From CAZVIJ01 sp964626735 (GTDB lineage: Bacteria > Patescibacteriota > Dojkabacteria > JAOAGR01), in the NCBI GenBank assembly GCA_964626735.1, contig CAZVIJ010000008.1, positions 1-44,577 on the forward strand: DNA of 44,577 nt, written 5' to 3'. Positions 32,297-40,346 of the stretch are shown here, in pieces (positions within the stretch are counted from its first letter, which is position 1; every line of letters begins with the position of its first letter). Made by a program: the position numbers and the translations under genes. Below the pieces are notes generated by a model, which worked only from the letters and a program-made list of their open reading frames with translations, did not search any database and had not been told where the DNA came from.

Positions 32297-33343
32297 ATGA
32301 ATATCACCAAGTCACTTAGCGAGATTAATCCCGGGTTTACCGCGAATACCTATAATATCTTGCGGGCACGAGGTTTCGCAGCTCAGGCTGACCGACACGA
32401 AAACGGCATTATTGCGGCTTCTTTGCGCGGCGCTCGAGGTATCGGTATGAGCCATACGATTCGAACTGCCTGCATGGCTTTTGGCGAGATGCATTGGAAT
32501 ACCATATATATCGATGGAACCGATTCGCATGACGAACAAAATAGGTCGCTCGAAGAATGGGAGCGACAGTTGGCGTATCTCATGCTTCCCGCCTACGAAG
32601 GAACGCTCGAATCTCAAAGCGGCGATGGACTCGGTTGGAGCATCGGAAGCGCCCTTGGACCGGAAGACAGAATAGTCGTCGCATTCGATGCCCCCTACCC
32701 AGGCCAGCAGTACCAAAATTACGCCGATCTTCGCCATTGGTTCAAAGCCCACGTTTTGCCGAGCGTTAATCCGGGTAGGACCAGGCTCGTGGTATTGGAT
32801 GCGTTCCGCGCCCATGAAACAAGGATTTACCACTCATTCGACGTGAACGCGCATATTCTTCGCCTTCTTCCCGTAAACGCGGAGGAGATGATGGAAATAA
32901 TCGGCGATAACGCCAATCCCCTTGATGCGATTCTCATCTTGGCGGCCACAGGAGGCTTGCCCGGTGCGGCAATTGCACAGGCTCTCAATTTACGCCATGG
33001 GCAGAGCGAACGAAGCTCGCGTATTGAATACCCCAAAGCGCTCCCCCATCCGATCGAATCCTTGTTTCCTGCAATCTCAGATTCCCGGTATGAAAGGGAA
33101 GCGATGATCGTAACGTCTATACTTCTCGCGAAATCCGGGTTGAACTTGAGCGGTGCGTTTATCGAACATGTTTATGGAGCGGCAACTGGTCGACAAGAAA
33201 TAGCATTCATGGATCGATTGTACGTCATACGAACTCTCAGCGATTTGGGGATACTTTATTCGGAGGGCGGCGATTTTTACGAAGTAGCGCCGGGTATGCG
33301 TGAACTCCTTGCGTCACAACAAATAATCGAATCAAACCCTTGA
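32297..33343 (+). CDS. Degenerate AAA+/STAND-like P-loop ATPase
   Basis: 348 residues. An ATPase-like core is followed by a C-terminal helical and winged-helix-like part. The Walker A region is RGARGIGMSHT (residues 44-54), where the invariant Lys is Met51. Walker B candidates are RIVVAFDAPYP and RLVVLDAF, and a GLPGAA motif (residues about 218-223) resembles the GLPL of STAND ATPases. Loss of the Lys suggests weak or no ATP hydrolysis, so it may be a nucleotide-sensing scaffold. Start at ATG 32297. Family membership is a motif-based guess. Confidence 0.55.
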   Translation: MNITKSLSEINPGFTANTYNILRARGFAAQADRHENGIIAASLRGARGIGMSHTIRTACMAFGEMHWNTIYIDGTDSHDEQNRSLEEWERQLAYLMLPAYEGTLESQSGDGLGWSIGSALGPEDRIVVAFDAPYPGQQYQNYADLRHWFKAHVLPSVNPGRTRLVVLDAFRAHETRIYHSFDVNAHILRLLPVNAEEMMEIIGDNANPLDAILILAATGGLPGAAIAQALNLRHGQSERSSRIEYPKALPHPIESLFPAISDSRYEREAMIVTSILLAKSGLNLSGAFIEHVYGAATGRQEIAFMDRLYVIRTLSDLGILYSEGGDFYEVAPGMRELLASQQIIESNP

Positions 33344-33387
33344 CCGGATTGCCATCGTTGTACCTTACAAAATCCCTTCGTATCAGC

Positions 33388-33393
33388 TATTAT
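33388..33393 (+). promoter_or_regulatory. -10 box TATTAT for the binding-protein gene
   Basis: Ends 5 bases before the ATG at 33399. Confidence 0.5.
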
Positions 33394-33398
33394 GTGGC

Positions 33399-34838
33399 AT
33401 GGATAATGGACAGGCGCCCCAAGACCCAAATATGCAGGCGCTGCAGCAAATGGCAGGCGTAGCCGATAAGCCAAAATCTTCGCTCCTCTCTAACAAGAAA
33501 GTGCTTGCCATCGGAGGTGGTATTCTTGTCCTGCTCGTAATCGTCGGATTACTTGCGGTTTTTTCGAAGCCGAAAACGGCAAATACGAACGTGCCCGTGA
33601 CGCTTACGTTATGGGGAACGAGCGTCGACGAGGAAACAATGGCGCCTATTCTCGACGATTTCACCAAAGAGTTCCCGCTGATCAAGGTAACGTACGAGCA
33701 GCAATCTCAAACCGACTATAAAGACCGCCTGAAAAAAAGGCTCCAGCTAAAAAACGTAACGGCGCTCCCCGATGTCGCCGAGATGGACGAGGTTTGGATG
33801 GATGAGCTATCGCCGTATTTCAAGGTAGTCTCCGATACCAAAGTTGCTGAGCGATATCCCGATTTGTCGCGGAAAAACAATACAGTCTCAAACTACCTCT
33901 TTGGCGCTCCGTTCCGGTTCGACACGATTGCGCTCGCTTACAACAAGCAATATATGTCCGAAATAAATCTTTCCGAGACGGACTTTAACAAGCTCGACTG
34001 GTCGTCGTTAGTCATTCGCGCGCAAAACCTCACCAAAACACAACGGGTGAAAATCGACGAGACGGTAAAAACCAACCTGCCGAAAGATTACTACGACAAG
34101 CTTATTCGTGGAGGCATCAGTATCGGATCTCCAGCCAACGTCACCAATGCCGACAAGATTCTCGAGCTGCTGTTGATCCAGGATGATGCCAACATCTACA
34201 ACGCTACGACGAGAAAATTCGTTTTGGATTCGAAGTTCGACGAGGTCGTCACGTTCTACACGAATTTCGCTAAGGAAAATGTATGGGACGATACACTCGG
34301 CAATGATCTCGATGCATTTGCGTCCGGAAAGCTTGCCATGATTCTCGTGACGGGGAGAGATATCGACTACATCCAAAAGATAAACCCCAACCTGAAATTC
34401 GTCACGGTTCTCCCGGCGAGAATCGGCGGTATCAGGGATATTTCGCTCTCGACGACGCTCGTAATGCCCAGTTCCCGTCCGTATTATGCGCAATCCCAAA
34501 GGCTCATCGAATACATGACGAGACCATCGACAACCACCAAGCTTTTTAATGCCAAGAATAGGAACACCTTCATTCCCGCCCAGCTCGAAAGCCTCGCTTC
34601 GATACCCAAGGAATCCCCTTTTGCTGTCTTTTTCGATATTTGCCCGAACGCAGAGCGTTTCAAGACTCCTGACTACGAGAATACGAATGAGCTATTGAAA
34701 AAGTATTTGCAAGATGGGTTCAATCGAAACTTCGGCCAATTGGCGAAAGGTCAAAAACTCCAAACGTTCGTTGCCCCGTCATCCAACTTGCAAGCATCGC
34801 TTAACGACCTTCTCAAGCCGAAGACTACGGGACAATAA
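33399..34838 (+). CDS. Membrane-tethered family 1 extracellular solute-binding protein
   Basis: 479 residues. A cytoplasmic N-terminus of about 32 residues and one helix (KKVLAIGGGILVLLVIVGLL) anchor a periplasmic-binding-protein fold: VTLTLWGTSVDEETMAPIL, VAEMDEVWMDEL, LFGAPFRFDTIALAYN and FASGKLAMILVTG. This matches the sugar-binding lineage of ABC importers, but no permease or ATPase gene is near, and the anchor is a helix rather than a lipoprotein signal. It may feed a transporter coded elsewhere or act as an adhesin. Confidence 0.8.
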   Translation: MDNGQAPQDPNMQALQQMAGVADKPKSSLLSNKKVLAIGGGILVLLVIVGLLAVFSKPKTANTNVPVTLTLWGTSVDEETMAPILDDFTKEFPLIKVTYEQQSQTDYKDRLKKRLQLKNVTALPDVAEMDEVWMDELSPYFKVVSDTKVAERYPDLSRKNNTVSNYLFGAPFRFDTIALAYNKQYMSEINLSETDFNKLDWSSLVIRAQNLTKTQRVKIDETVKTNLPKDYYDKLIRGGISIGSPANVTNADKILELLLIQDDANIYNATTRKFVLDSKFDEVVTFYTNFAKENVWDDTLGNDLDAFASGKLAMILVTGRDIDYIQKINPNLKFVTVLPARIGGIRDISLSTTLVMPSSRPYYAQSQRLIEYMTRPSTTTKLFNAKNRNTFIPAQLESLASIPKESPFAVFFDICPNAERFKTPDYENTNELLKKYLQDGFNRNFGQLAKGQKLQTFVAPSSNLQASLNDLLKPKTTGQ

Positions 34839-34848
34839 GAAAAAGTTG

Positions 34849-34854
34849 TATTAT
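34849..34854 (+). promoter_or_regulatory. -10 box TATTAT for the PH-like gene
   Basis: Ends 14 bases before the ATG at 34869, giving a leader of about 8 bases. Confidence 0.35.
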
Positions 34855-34868
34855 TACGAAAATAACGA

Positions 34869-35813
34869 ATGCCTCAGCAGGAGAACTACCAAAACGAAAT
34901 AGCTAGACTGAACAACGAAATAGCGGTACTGAAGGAAGAGCTCCTGAAGCAGCAGATGGACCAAAGCAATTACCGCCAGAGCATCCAGCAGGCTCAAATG
35001 GCGACAAGCAATAATCCACTTCCCAAAGATATTAACCCGATCCTCAAGCAGATTCGCAATAAAAACCTTTCAATGCGGGAAAAGCGCGAGCTTGTTATGC
35101 CGAATCTCTATCCCTCCCTGCCCGAAGACATTTACTACCAATGGGTGGCGCCTTCCCGTTTAACGATAAAGCGAGACCGGCAGTGGTATTGGACTATGGG
35201 ACTTATCCTCATGATATTGATAGCGATCGCGCTGATTTTCAAGGAGCGGATAGTCGTTGCGGTCATACTCGCGTTCGGATTTGCGCTCTACGTGCAGGCT
35301 TCGCTTCCGGCAACCGATACCGTTTACAAGCTCACGAAAGCCGGAGTCGAGATCGGCGAAGGTGAAGCGACGGAACTGTACAGCTGGGGCCAAATAATGG
35401 AATATTCGTACTATTTCAAGAACGGAACCGAGGTGCTTTACCTCGATACGATCCTCTCTACCCCTCAACGGCTCATAATTCTTTTCAATCAGGAAGATAG
35501 AAAACATATCTCGATGGTCTTGGAATCGCAGCTCCCGTACAAACCGGTTCCTAAGAAGCAGGGATGGCTTTCCCGGTACTCCGAAGGCATTTACATCCCT
35601 ATCCAGGATTTCAAGGCGCTTCAGGAAAAGATCGACCAGTACTACGATGCCAAGTACGCGGAAATCATCCATCAGCTCCAACAAGAAGGGCGTCTCGAGA
35701 AGAATGTCACCGTCGAGGACGTTCGCAATGCGGAATCGATCCAGACGCTCAAGCTCTTGGAGGAGATCGAGAAACAGCAAGCAGAAGAGGCAAAGCGCAT
35801 ACTCGGGCTCTAG
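34869..35813 (+). CDS. Coiled-coil, two-helix membrane protein with PH-like domain
   Basis: 314 residues. The N-terminus is a coiled coil (NEIARLNNEIAVLKEELLKQ). Two membrane helices (about 107-123 and 126-145) precede a beta-rich module (YKLTKAGVEIGEGEATELYS, QIMEYSYYFKNG, LIILFNQEDRKHISM) that looks like a bacterial PH domain. A second long helix rich in Glu and Gln closes it. PH-like membrane proteins are common in this kind of genome, with no settled role. It is between the binding-protein and MurE-like genes. Confidence 0.65.
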   Translation: MPQQENYQNEIARLNNEIAVLKEELLKQQMDQSNYRQSIQQAQMATSNNPLPKDINPILKQIRNKNLSMREKRELVMPNLYPSLPEDIYYQWVAPSRLTIKRDRQWYWTMGLILMILIAIALIFKERIVVAVILAFGFALYVQASLPATDTVYKLTKAGVEIGEGEATELYSWGQIMEYSYYFKNGTEVLYLDTILSTPQRLIILFNQEDRKHISMVLESQLPYKPVPKKQGWLSRYSEGIYIPIQDFKALQEKIDQYYDAKYAEIIHQLQQEGRLEKNVTVEDVRNAESIQTLKLLEEIEKQQAEEAKRILGL

Positions 35814-35822
35814 CGCAATGGA

Positions 35823-35831
35823 TGCTATAAT
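35823..35831 (+). promoter_or_regulatory. Extended -10 (TGcTATAAT) for murE
   Basis: TGn plus perfect TATAAT, 26 bases before the ATG at 35858. This gives a leader of about 20 bases, unlike most genes here. Confidence 0.6.
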
Positions 35832-35857
35832 GATCGCGAGGTTCAATTCTATTCTTT

Positions 35858-37393
35858 ATGAAAATCCAGGTATCACGACTGCTTAAAAAAGTTTACTGGC
35901 GAGTTTCCGCGGTTTATTACGCAAAGAAGTACCCGATAGACCCGAACAAAATATACCTGGGGGTGACGGGAACCGACGGCAAGACCACGACATCAAGCTT
36001 CCTTTACGAAATGGCGAAAGCATCCGGCTACCGTCCGCTGCTCATCACGACCGTCTCCGCGAAATTCGATGATGCCGAGGTTGACATGCATCTCAAGTCA
36101 TCCACGTTCCTCGCCTATGCATTGAAAGGATTCGGCTCAAACGTAAAGAAGCTCCGCTTCATTACCGCTTTCAACTATCTCTTCGATAAGGACGGATTCA
36201 ACTCGCAAACCGAAGAGCATCGGACGACGCCGTTAGGCTCCGAATTGAGGAAATTCATCAAGGAGTATGACGATAAGGGGGCAAACCTCTTCATCCTGGA
36301 GGTAACATCGCATTCGCTCGACCAGGATCGAGTGTTCGGCATACCGTTCAATTCGGTAGCCTACACGAATATCACCAACGAGCATCTCGATTACCATGGT
36401 TCGTGGGAGAACTATGCGAAGGCGAAATCGAAATTGATGCACCAGCTGAAAAATGGCGGTACCGTAAGCCTCAACAGCGACGACACCAAGTCGTACAACT
36501 TCCTGAAAGGCGTTTCCGATTCGCTATACGCGACCAAGTCGCATCGGCTGATTTCATACTACGCAGAGCATGCCGGTGAGCTTAATCCTGCGAACTTCCG
36601 CATCGTCATAAAAGAATCATCGAAGCTCTTCACGAAAATCTACGCAACGACGGTCGAGGACCAAAACTTCTCGGAAGAAAAAGTTGAAGGCACATATGTC
36701 ACCGGAATTAAGCTCTTCGGTTCGTACAATATCTACAACGCCCTTGCCGCATTCTCATGTTTTAGCGGTTTACCCGATGCTGATCCTACCGTTGTCGCTT
36801 CGGCACTCAAGAATCTGGACCAAATTCGAGGGCGTATGAATTTCCTCTACCCATACCCAAACGTTATTGTCGACTTTGCCCATACGCCGAATGCATTCGA
36901 TAAGTCGCTCAACGCGGCACGCTCATTACTCCGCGATGCAGACAGCAAGCTTTGGGTGGTGTTCGGCTGCGCCGGGCTCCGTGATCACTACAAACGTCCT
37001 GCGATGGGAGAGCTCGCATACCGCTATGCGGACAATATTCTCATAACCTCCGAGGACCCTCGGACCGAGAATTTGCACCAGATCAACAATCAGATAATCG
37101 AGGGGTTTAAAAAGGATGATGGCGTCACCACCATCCATACGTACTACCCGGAATTGCCGTATACGCCGAACGGCAAGTTTATCGTGCGGTTCGACGAGCC
37201 TACTCCCGATTCGCGTCGGAACGCAATCAAGTTTGCCGTGCAAAATGCCAAGGAGAACGACGTGGTGCTCATCTTAGGCAAAGGACACGAAACCTCAATT
37301 TGCTTCGGTACGAAAGAATATCCCTGGAACGATATCGACGAGACGAAACAACTGCTATCCACGAGACATACCGAAAAAGGTTCCGTCATATAA
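35858..37393 (+). CDS. murE: MurE-like Mur ligase lacking the N-terminal UDP-binding domain
   Basis: Adds an amino acid to the peptidoglycan stem precursor by ATP-driven amide bond formation. The ATP loop VTGTDGKTTT is at residues 36-45, so the usual N-terminal domain of about 100 residues that binds UDP-MurNAc is missing. Further landmarks are EVTSHSLDQDR, YTNITNEHLDYHG, GRMNFLYPYPNVIVDFAHTP, TSEDPRTENL (family DNPR in DAP-adding enzymes) and LILGKGHE. The DAP/Lys specificity is thus unclear. An insertion (about 75-110) follows the ATP loop. It could be a relative acting on another substrate. It is convergent with the next gene after a gap of 14 bases. Confidence 0.85.
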   Translation: MKIQVSRLLKKVYWRVSAVYYAKKYPIDPNKIYLGVTGTDGKTTTSSFLYEMAKASGYRPLLITTVSAKFDDAEVDMHLKSSTFLAYALKGFGSNVKKLRFITAFNYLFDKDGFNSQTEEHRTTPLGSELRKFIKEYDDKGANLFILEVTSHSLDQDRVFGIPFNSVAYTNITNEHLDYHGSWENYAKAKSKLMHQLKNGGTVSLNSDDTKSYNFLKGVSDSLYATKSHRLISYYAEHAGELNPANFRIVIKESSKLFTKIYATTVEDQNFSEEKVEGTYVTGIKLFGSYNIYNALAAFSCFSGLPDADPTVVASALKNLDQIRGRMNFLYPYPNVIVDFAHTPNAFDKSLNAARSLLRDADSKLWVVFGCAGLRDHYKRPAMGELAYRYADNILITSEDPRTENLHQINNQIIEGFKKDDGVTTIHTYYPELPYTPNGKFIVRFDEPTPDSRRNAIKFAVQNAKENDVVLILGKGHETSICFGTKEYPWNDIDETKQLLSTRHTEKGSVI

Positions 37394-37407
37394 CCGACCG
37401 ATTACTG

Positions 37408-37851
37408 CTACGGTATATCGATAACGATACCTTTATCTCCCTGAAGATTTGAGCAATAGTTGTGGTCTTGCCTCGGCGCGCAGCTCCACTGGTATCCGAG
37501 CATTATATCCCGCGTGTACTCGTCGAACGTCCATCGTTTTTCTACTTGTCCCTGCTCCTCGCCGTTGAGCATATCGGTGCGGAAAACCTTGAATCCCCAA
37601 GAGGTTTGCAGCCATCTCGTTAGCGTTCCGCCGCCTGGAAAATGTATTGGCCGGACATCGGGCTGTACAGCCGTTATTACATACCGAGCGCCTCCGAACG
37701 GCATTGATATGTGCGCGCTTCCCCATTGCCGCAGCGATTCGTACGCGATGGCGACACTCAGGCAGCCGACAAGAACCAGACCTCCTAATCCACCCAATAT
37801 GTACGGTATAACTTTTCTGCCGCTTGAATGCTTATCCACACTATTTTCCAT
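37408..37851 (-). CDS. Single-helix membrane protein next to the origin
   Basis: 147 residues: a short N-terminus, one helix (VIPYILGGLGGLVLVGCLSV) and an external domain of about 110 residues with two cysteines near the end (SCAPRQDHNYCSN). Unknown family. The gene at 38111-38554 has the same length and plan and may be a distant relative. An extended -10 TGaTATAAT (37858-37866, minus strand) ends 6 bases before the ATG. A perfect DnaA box (37832-37840) lies inside its first codons. Confidence 0.65.
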   Translation of the reverse strand: MENSVDKHSSGRKVIPYILGGLGGLVLVGCLSVAIAYESLRQWGSAHISMPFGGARYVITAVQPDVRPIHFPGGGTLTRWLQTSWGFKVFRTDMLNGEEQGQVEKRWTFDEYTRDIMLGYQWSCAPRQDHNYCSNLQGDKGIVIDIP

Positions 37852-38060
37852 AGGTAAATTATATCACTGCACCGGTTAAATCCGAGCGGCTCTTGTGGAA
37901 AACAAAAGACAGAATGTGGATAGTTGTACGTTGTTTTGTACATTTCTATAATCGATACGTGTTCACTCTAGGGTTAAGAACAGGAATGTCAACGTAAATG
38001 GAAGTTCTACACATTGTTTTCCACGCTTGTGGAATGTACGGGGATAAATAATTATCTACA
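37832..38060. other. Probable oriC segment with DnaA boxes
   Basis: A perfect DnaA box TTATCCACA (37832-37840) is followed by near matches: TGTGGAAAA (37894-37902), TGTGGATAG (37915-37923), an inverted pair TTCCAC-GCTT-GTGGAA (38019-38034) and TTATCTACA (38052-38060). Six sites in about 230 bases, close to dnaN, indicate part of a replication origin. Most of the segment is non-coding. Confidence 0.65.
37924..37952 (+). promoter_or_regulatory. Promoter TTGTAC-17-TATAAT within the origin
   Basis: -35 TTGTAC (37924-37929), 17-base spacer and perfect TATAAT (37947-37952). A 12-codon frame starts with GTG 6 bases further on (37959-37997). The transcript would cross the DnaA boxes and run antisense to the next gene. 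Confidence 0.5.
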
Positions 38061-38063
38061 CAA

Positions 38064-38089
38064 AAGAAAAAAGAACCGCTCTGCGGCTC
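38064..38089 (-). terminator. Intrinsic terminator of the dnaN operon
   Basis: On the minus strand, GAGCCGC-AGA-GCGGTTC (one G-U) followed by a T run (bases 38064-38072 as A-rich on the plus strand). It lies just after the stop of the gene at 38111-38554. Confidence 0.8.
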
Positions 38090-38110
38090 TCGGTCGGGTT
38101 TGCGGTTTTA

Positions 38111-38554
38111 TCAGAATGTTGCCGAAGGTTGGAACGGCGTGATATCACCGCACTTCTTTCCCTTGTTCGTGAAGCATGAGAGGAACTTCCCCCATTCAAA
38201 CGATCCGGTCGCGGTATTCAATGCATAGGCAGAAGACGTAATGGTCGTCACGGCACCGATCGTTTGATACGTAGATACCCGTAAGCCTTCAAGCGGCTCG
38301 TCGTCGATTCCTCCATGACGTGCATGAATCCATCCGAGGCTAATCGACTGTCCGGCTCCCCATGGTATTTGGAATTGAGGCTCCCAACCCGCTTTCAAGG
38401 AAGCCAAAGAGAGTGTCGCGAGAAACAGCAAGCCAGAAACTGCTAAGGCAGGATATAGTATCCAAGGCGAAACATTATGACGCGTACCAATATTTCGGTC
38501 ATGTCTGACCGCTTCATCGCCTGCTTGAGCAGGTTGGTGCTGTGTTTCAGACAT
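38111..38554 (-). CDS. Single-helix membrane protein in the dnaN operon
   Basis: 147 residues: a polar N-terminus of about 28 residues, one helix (WILYPALAVSGLLFLATLSL) and an external part with two cysteines near the end (FLSCFTNKGKKCGD). Unknown family, similar in plan and length to the product of 37408-37851. Its start codon is 1 base from the dnaN stop, so it is cotranscribed with dnaN, and a terminator follows. Its link with the sliding clamp is unexplained. Confidence 0.65.
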   Translation of the reverse strand: MSETQHQPAQAGDEAVRHDRNIGTRHNVSPWILYPALAVSGLLFLATLSLASLKAGWEPQFQIPWGAGQSISLGWIHARHGGIDDEPLEGLRVSTYQTIGAVTTITSSAYALNTATGSFEWGKFLSCFTNKGKKCGDITPFQPSATF

Positions 38555-38555
38555 A

Positions 38556-39698
38556 TTACGCGCCTACCAACGGAGTCAAAAGGTGGATAAAGTCTTCATT
38601 CCCCTCTTCCTTGAGAATCAGCATCCGATGTTCGGTTCTCGGTTTGATGACTATGTCGAGAACGGCGTTTTCAGTGATTATCCTTGAGAGAATGTCCAGG
38701 AGTTTCCTCGGGTTGAAATCGATCTCGATACTGTCTTCCTCAAACATAACTTCCGAGGAGACCTGGCTTTCGTATTCGCCAATCTCCGATACTCGGGAGG
38801 TTAGGAGCAGATGGTCTGAATTGATTGTCTTCATGAATCGGATTCTTGAGGCATCTTCCTGCTTGGCGAATACATTGGAGAGCTTAACGCCATCGACTAA
38901 AGAACCAAGGTTCACCTTGTACGAGCAGACCGTTTTCTCCGGCAAGATAGCCCGGTAATTCGGGTAATCGCCATCCAACAAGCTGGTGGAGATTTCGATT
39001 CTGCCTGTCTTGAAAAGGATCTGGTTATTCTTAGAAACGAGATATGCCTCGATAACATCATCCTCCGACTCTTCGCACAGCCTCATCACTTGATCGAGCG
39101 AAACGTACGGAACGATTGGGGTTATTTTCTGGCTAATTTCTTCGGTAAGCTCGATTTGGTACTTAGACAGCCTGAAGCCATCGGTTGCGACCATATTGAG
39201 CCTCGTGCCTTCGTTCTCGAACAGCACCCCCGAGAAGACCGGCTGACGCAATCCCCTATCGGCTGCGAAGGTTACCTTATTCAACGCGTATTTGAACTTC
39301 TCCCGCTCGACTTTGAATAGCAGCGTTGCGTCCTCGTTTACTGTCGGCAAAGTTGGGAATTCATCGAAAGGAATCGTTGAAAACTTCGATTTCGTCTTCT
39401 CCGCTTCTACTTTCAGTTCATTATTCTCTGTCTTGAGGATCAGGTTACCTTCCGGGAGCAACGAGATAAACTCGGAGAAAGTCTTTGCGCTTACGGTCGT
39501 GCTTCCTTCTTCTATAATATCCACCCCTACGAACGTACTGATAGAAAGTTCAAGATCGGTTGCAGAAATTTTGAGGATGCCCTTCGATGCATCAAGAGCG
39601 ATGTTCTTCAAAATCTCTAGAGTCGGCTTGGAGCTGACTGCTTTGCCAACCGCATTCAATGTCTTCTGAAGATTTGATTTGGTTATGTTCAGGTTCAT
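38556..39698 (-). CDS. dnaN: DNA polymerase III beta sliding clamp
   Basis: Ring-shaped processivity factor of the replicative polymerase, 380 residues, normal length. Three clamp domains are visible: LNAVGKAVSSKPTLEILKNI with IPFDEFPTLP, FKYALNKVTFAADRGLRQPV with GVLFENEG and MVATDGFRLSKYQIEL, and FNPRKLLDILSRI with a C-terminal LLTPLVGA in place of the usual VVMPMRL. It starts at ATG 39698 with an AAGGA Shine-Dalgarno 5 bases upstream, unlike the leaderless genes. A non-coding stretch with a strict repeat and DnaA-like boxes lies upstream. dnaA is not in the window. Confidence 0.96.
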   Translation of the reverse strand: MNLNITKSNLQKTLNAVGKAVSSKPTLEILKNIALDASKGILKISATDLELSISTFVGVDIIEEGSTTVSAKTFSEFISLLPEGNLILKTENNELKVEAEKTKSKFSTIPFDEFPTLPTVNEDATLLFKVEREKFKYALNKVTFAADRGLRQPVFSGVLFENEGTRLNMVATDGFRLSKYQIELTEEISQKITPIVPYVSLDQVMRLCEESEDDVIEAYLVSKNNQILFKTGRIEISTSLLDGDYPNYRAILPEKTVCSYKVNLGSLVDGVKLSNVFAKQEDASRIRFMKTINSDHLLLTSRVSEIGEYESQVSSEVMFEEDSIEIDFNPRKLLDILSRIITENAVLDIVIKPRTEHRMLILKEEGNEDFIHLLTPLVGA

Positions 39699-39703
39699 AA
39701 GTT

Positions 39704-39708
39704 TCCTT
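39704..39708 (-). promoter_or_regulatory. Shine-Dalgarno AAGGA of dnaN
   Basis: Minus-strand AAGGA with a 5-base spacer before the ATG. The clearest ribosome site in the window; -10 candidates (TAATAT, TATGAT) lie at 39717-39727. Confidence 0.6.
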
Positions 39709-39735
39709 GTAAGGGTATATTATCATAACGGGGGG

Positions 39736-39811
39736 TAGTTGGTTAGTTAGTTGGTTAGTTGGTTAGCTGGTTAGCTAGTTAGCTAGTTAGCTAGTTGGCT
39801 AGTTGGTTGGT
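39736..39811. repeat. Strict 4-bp repeat (TRGY) x 19 upstream of dnaN
   Basis: Nineteen consecutive tetramers of form T[A/G]G[T/C] in perfect register (TAGT, TGGT, TAGC, TGGC). The top strand has almost no C and very few A. It is followed by a T-rich tract to about 39896. Confidence 0.85.
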
Positions 39812-40346
39812 TTGTTTCTTGGTATATTGGTTATTTGAGTTTTTTAATACATTTATTTTTTTGTTTGGTTACTTTCTGGTTTTATTTTTTAAATTTCAAA
39901 ATAGCCTTAGATATAGTATAGCGTGTGGAAAAGTAGGAAAACGTATGTTTTTGTTTTAGTGACGGTATAAATTCGTGTGCAAATCAAGGTGGATATTTTT
40001 TAAGCTGTAAATACGATCGTTTCCCAAAAGTCCAGTAACAATTAGTAAAAAGTCTTGTGCATATTTTTCTGCCGGAATATGGATAATTTCCGGATTCCCT
40101 ACTCTGGTTTTCAACAAGTAGAAAATCTTATTCCAAAGGCATTTGTATTTTTTGGTTGAACAGAGAGTTCAGTATCCTTGTACGTTTTCGCGTGACATAC
40201 TTGAACAAACTTTTTCCATGTTGGGTTTAAAATTGTCGACAAGTTTTCCCGCCGCGATTGAGTAGATTTGAACACTAATCCACAATGCGTGTGGAAAACT
40301 GGTCTTGAGAAGGATGTGCGAGATTGAATGCGAGACGTCTGCGACG
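39812..40346. other. AT-rich non-coding region with DnaA-like boxes (second half of origin candidate)
   Basis: About 535 bases without a convincing gene. The first part is T-rich (39812-39896), a possible unwinding element. DnaA-like boxes are TGTGGAAAA (39924-39932), TATGGATAA (40079-40087) and an inverted pair TAATCCACA (40276-40284) with TGTGGAAAA (40290-40298), whose core TCCACA-5-TGTGGA is a perfect inverted repeat. Confidence 0.55.

Noticed and set aside
39736..39811. CRISPR or tandem-repeat coding array
   Set aside because: The unit is 4 bp with no spacers and no conserved reading frame, so it is not CRISPR and not coding.
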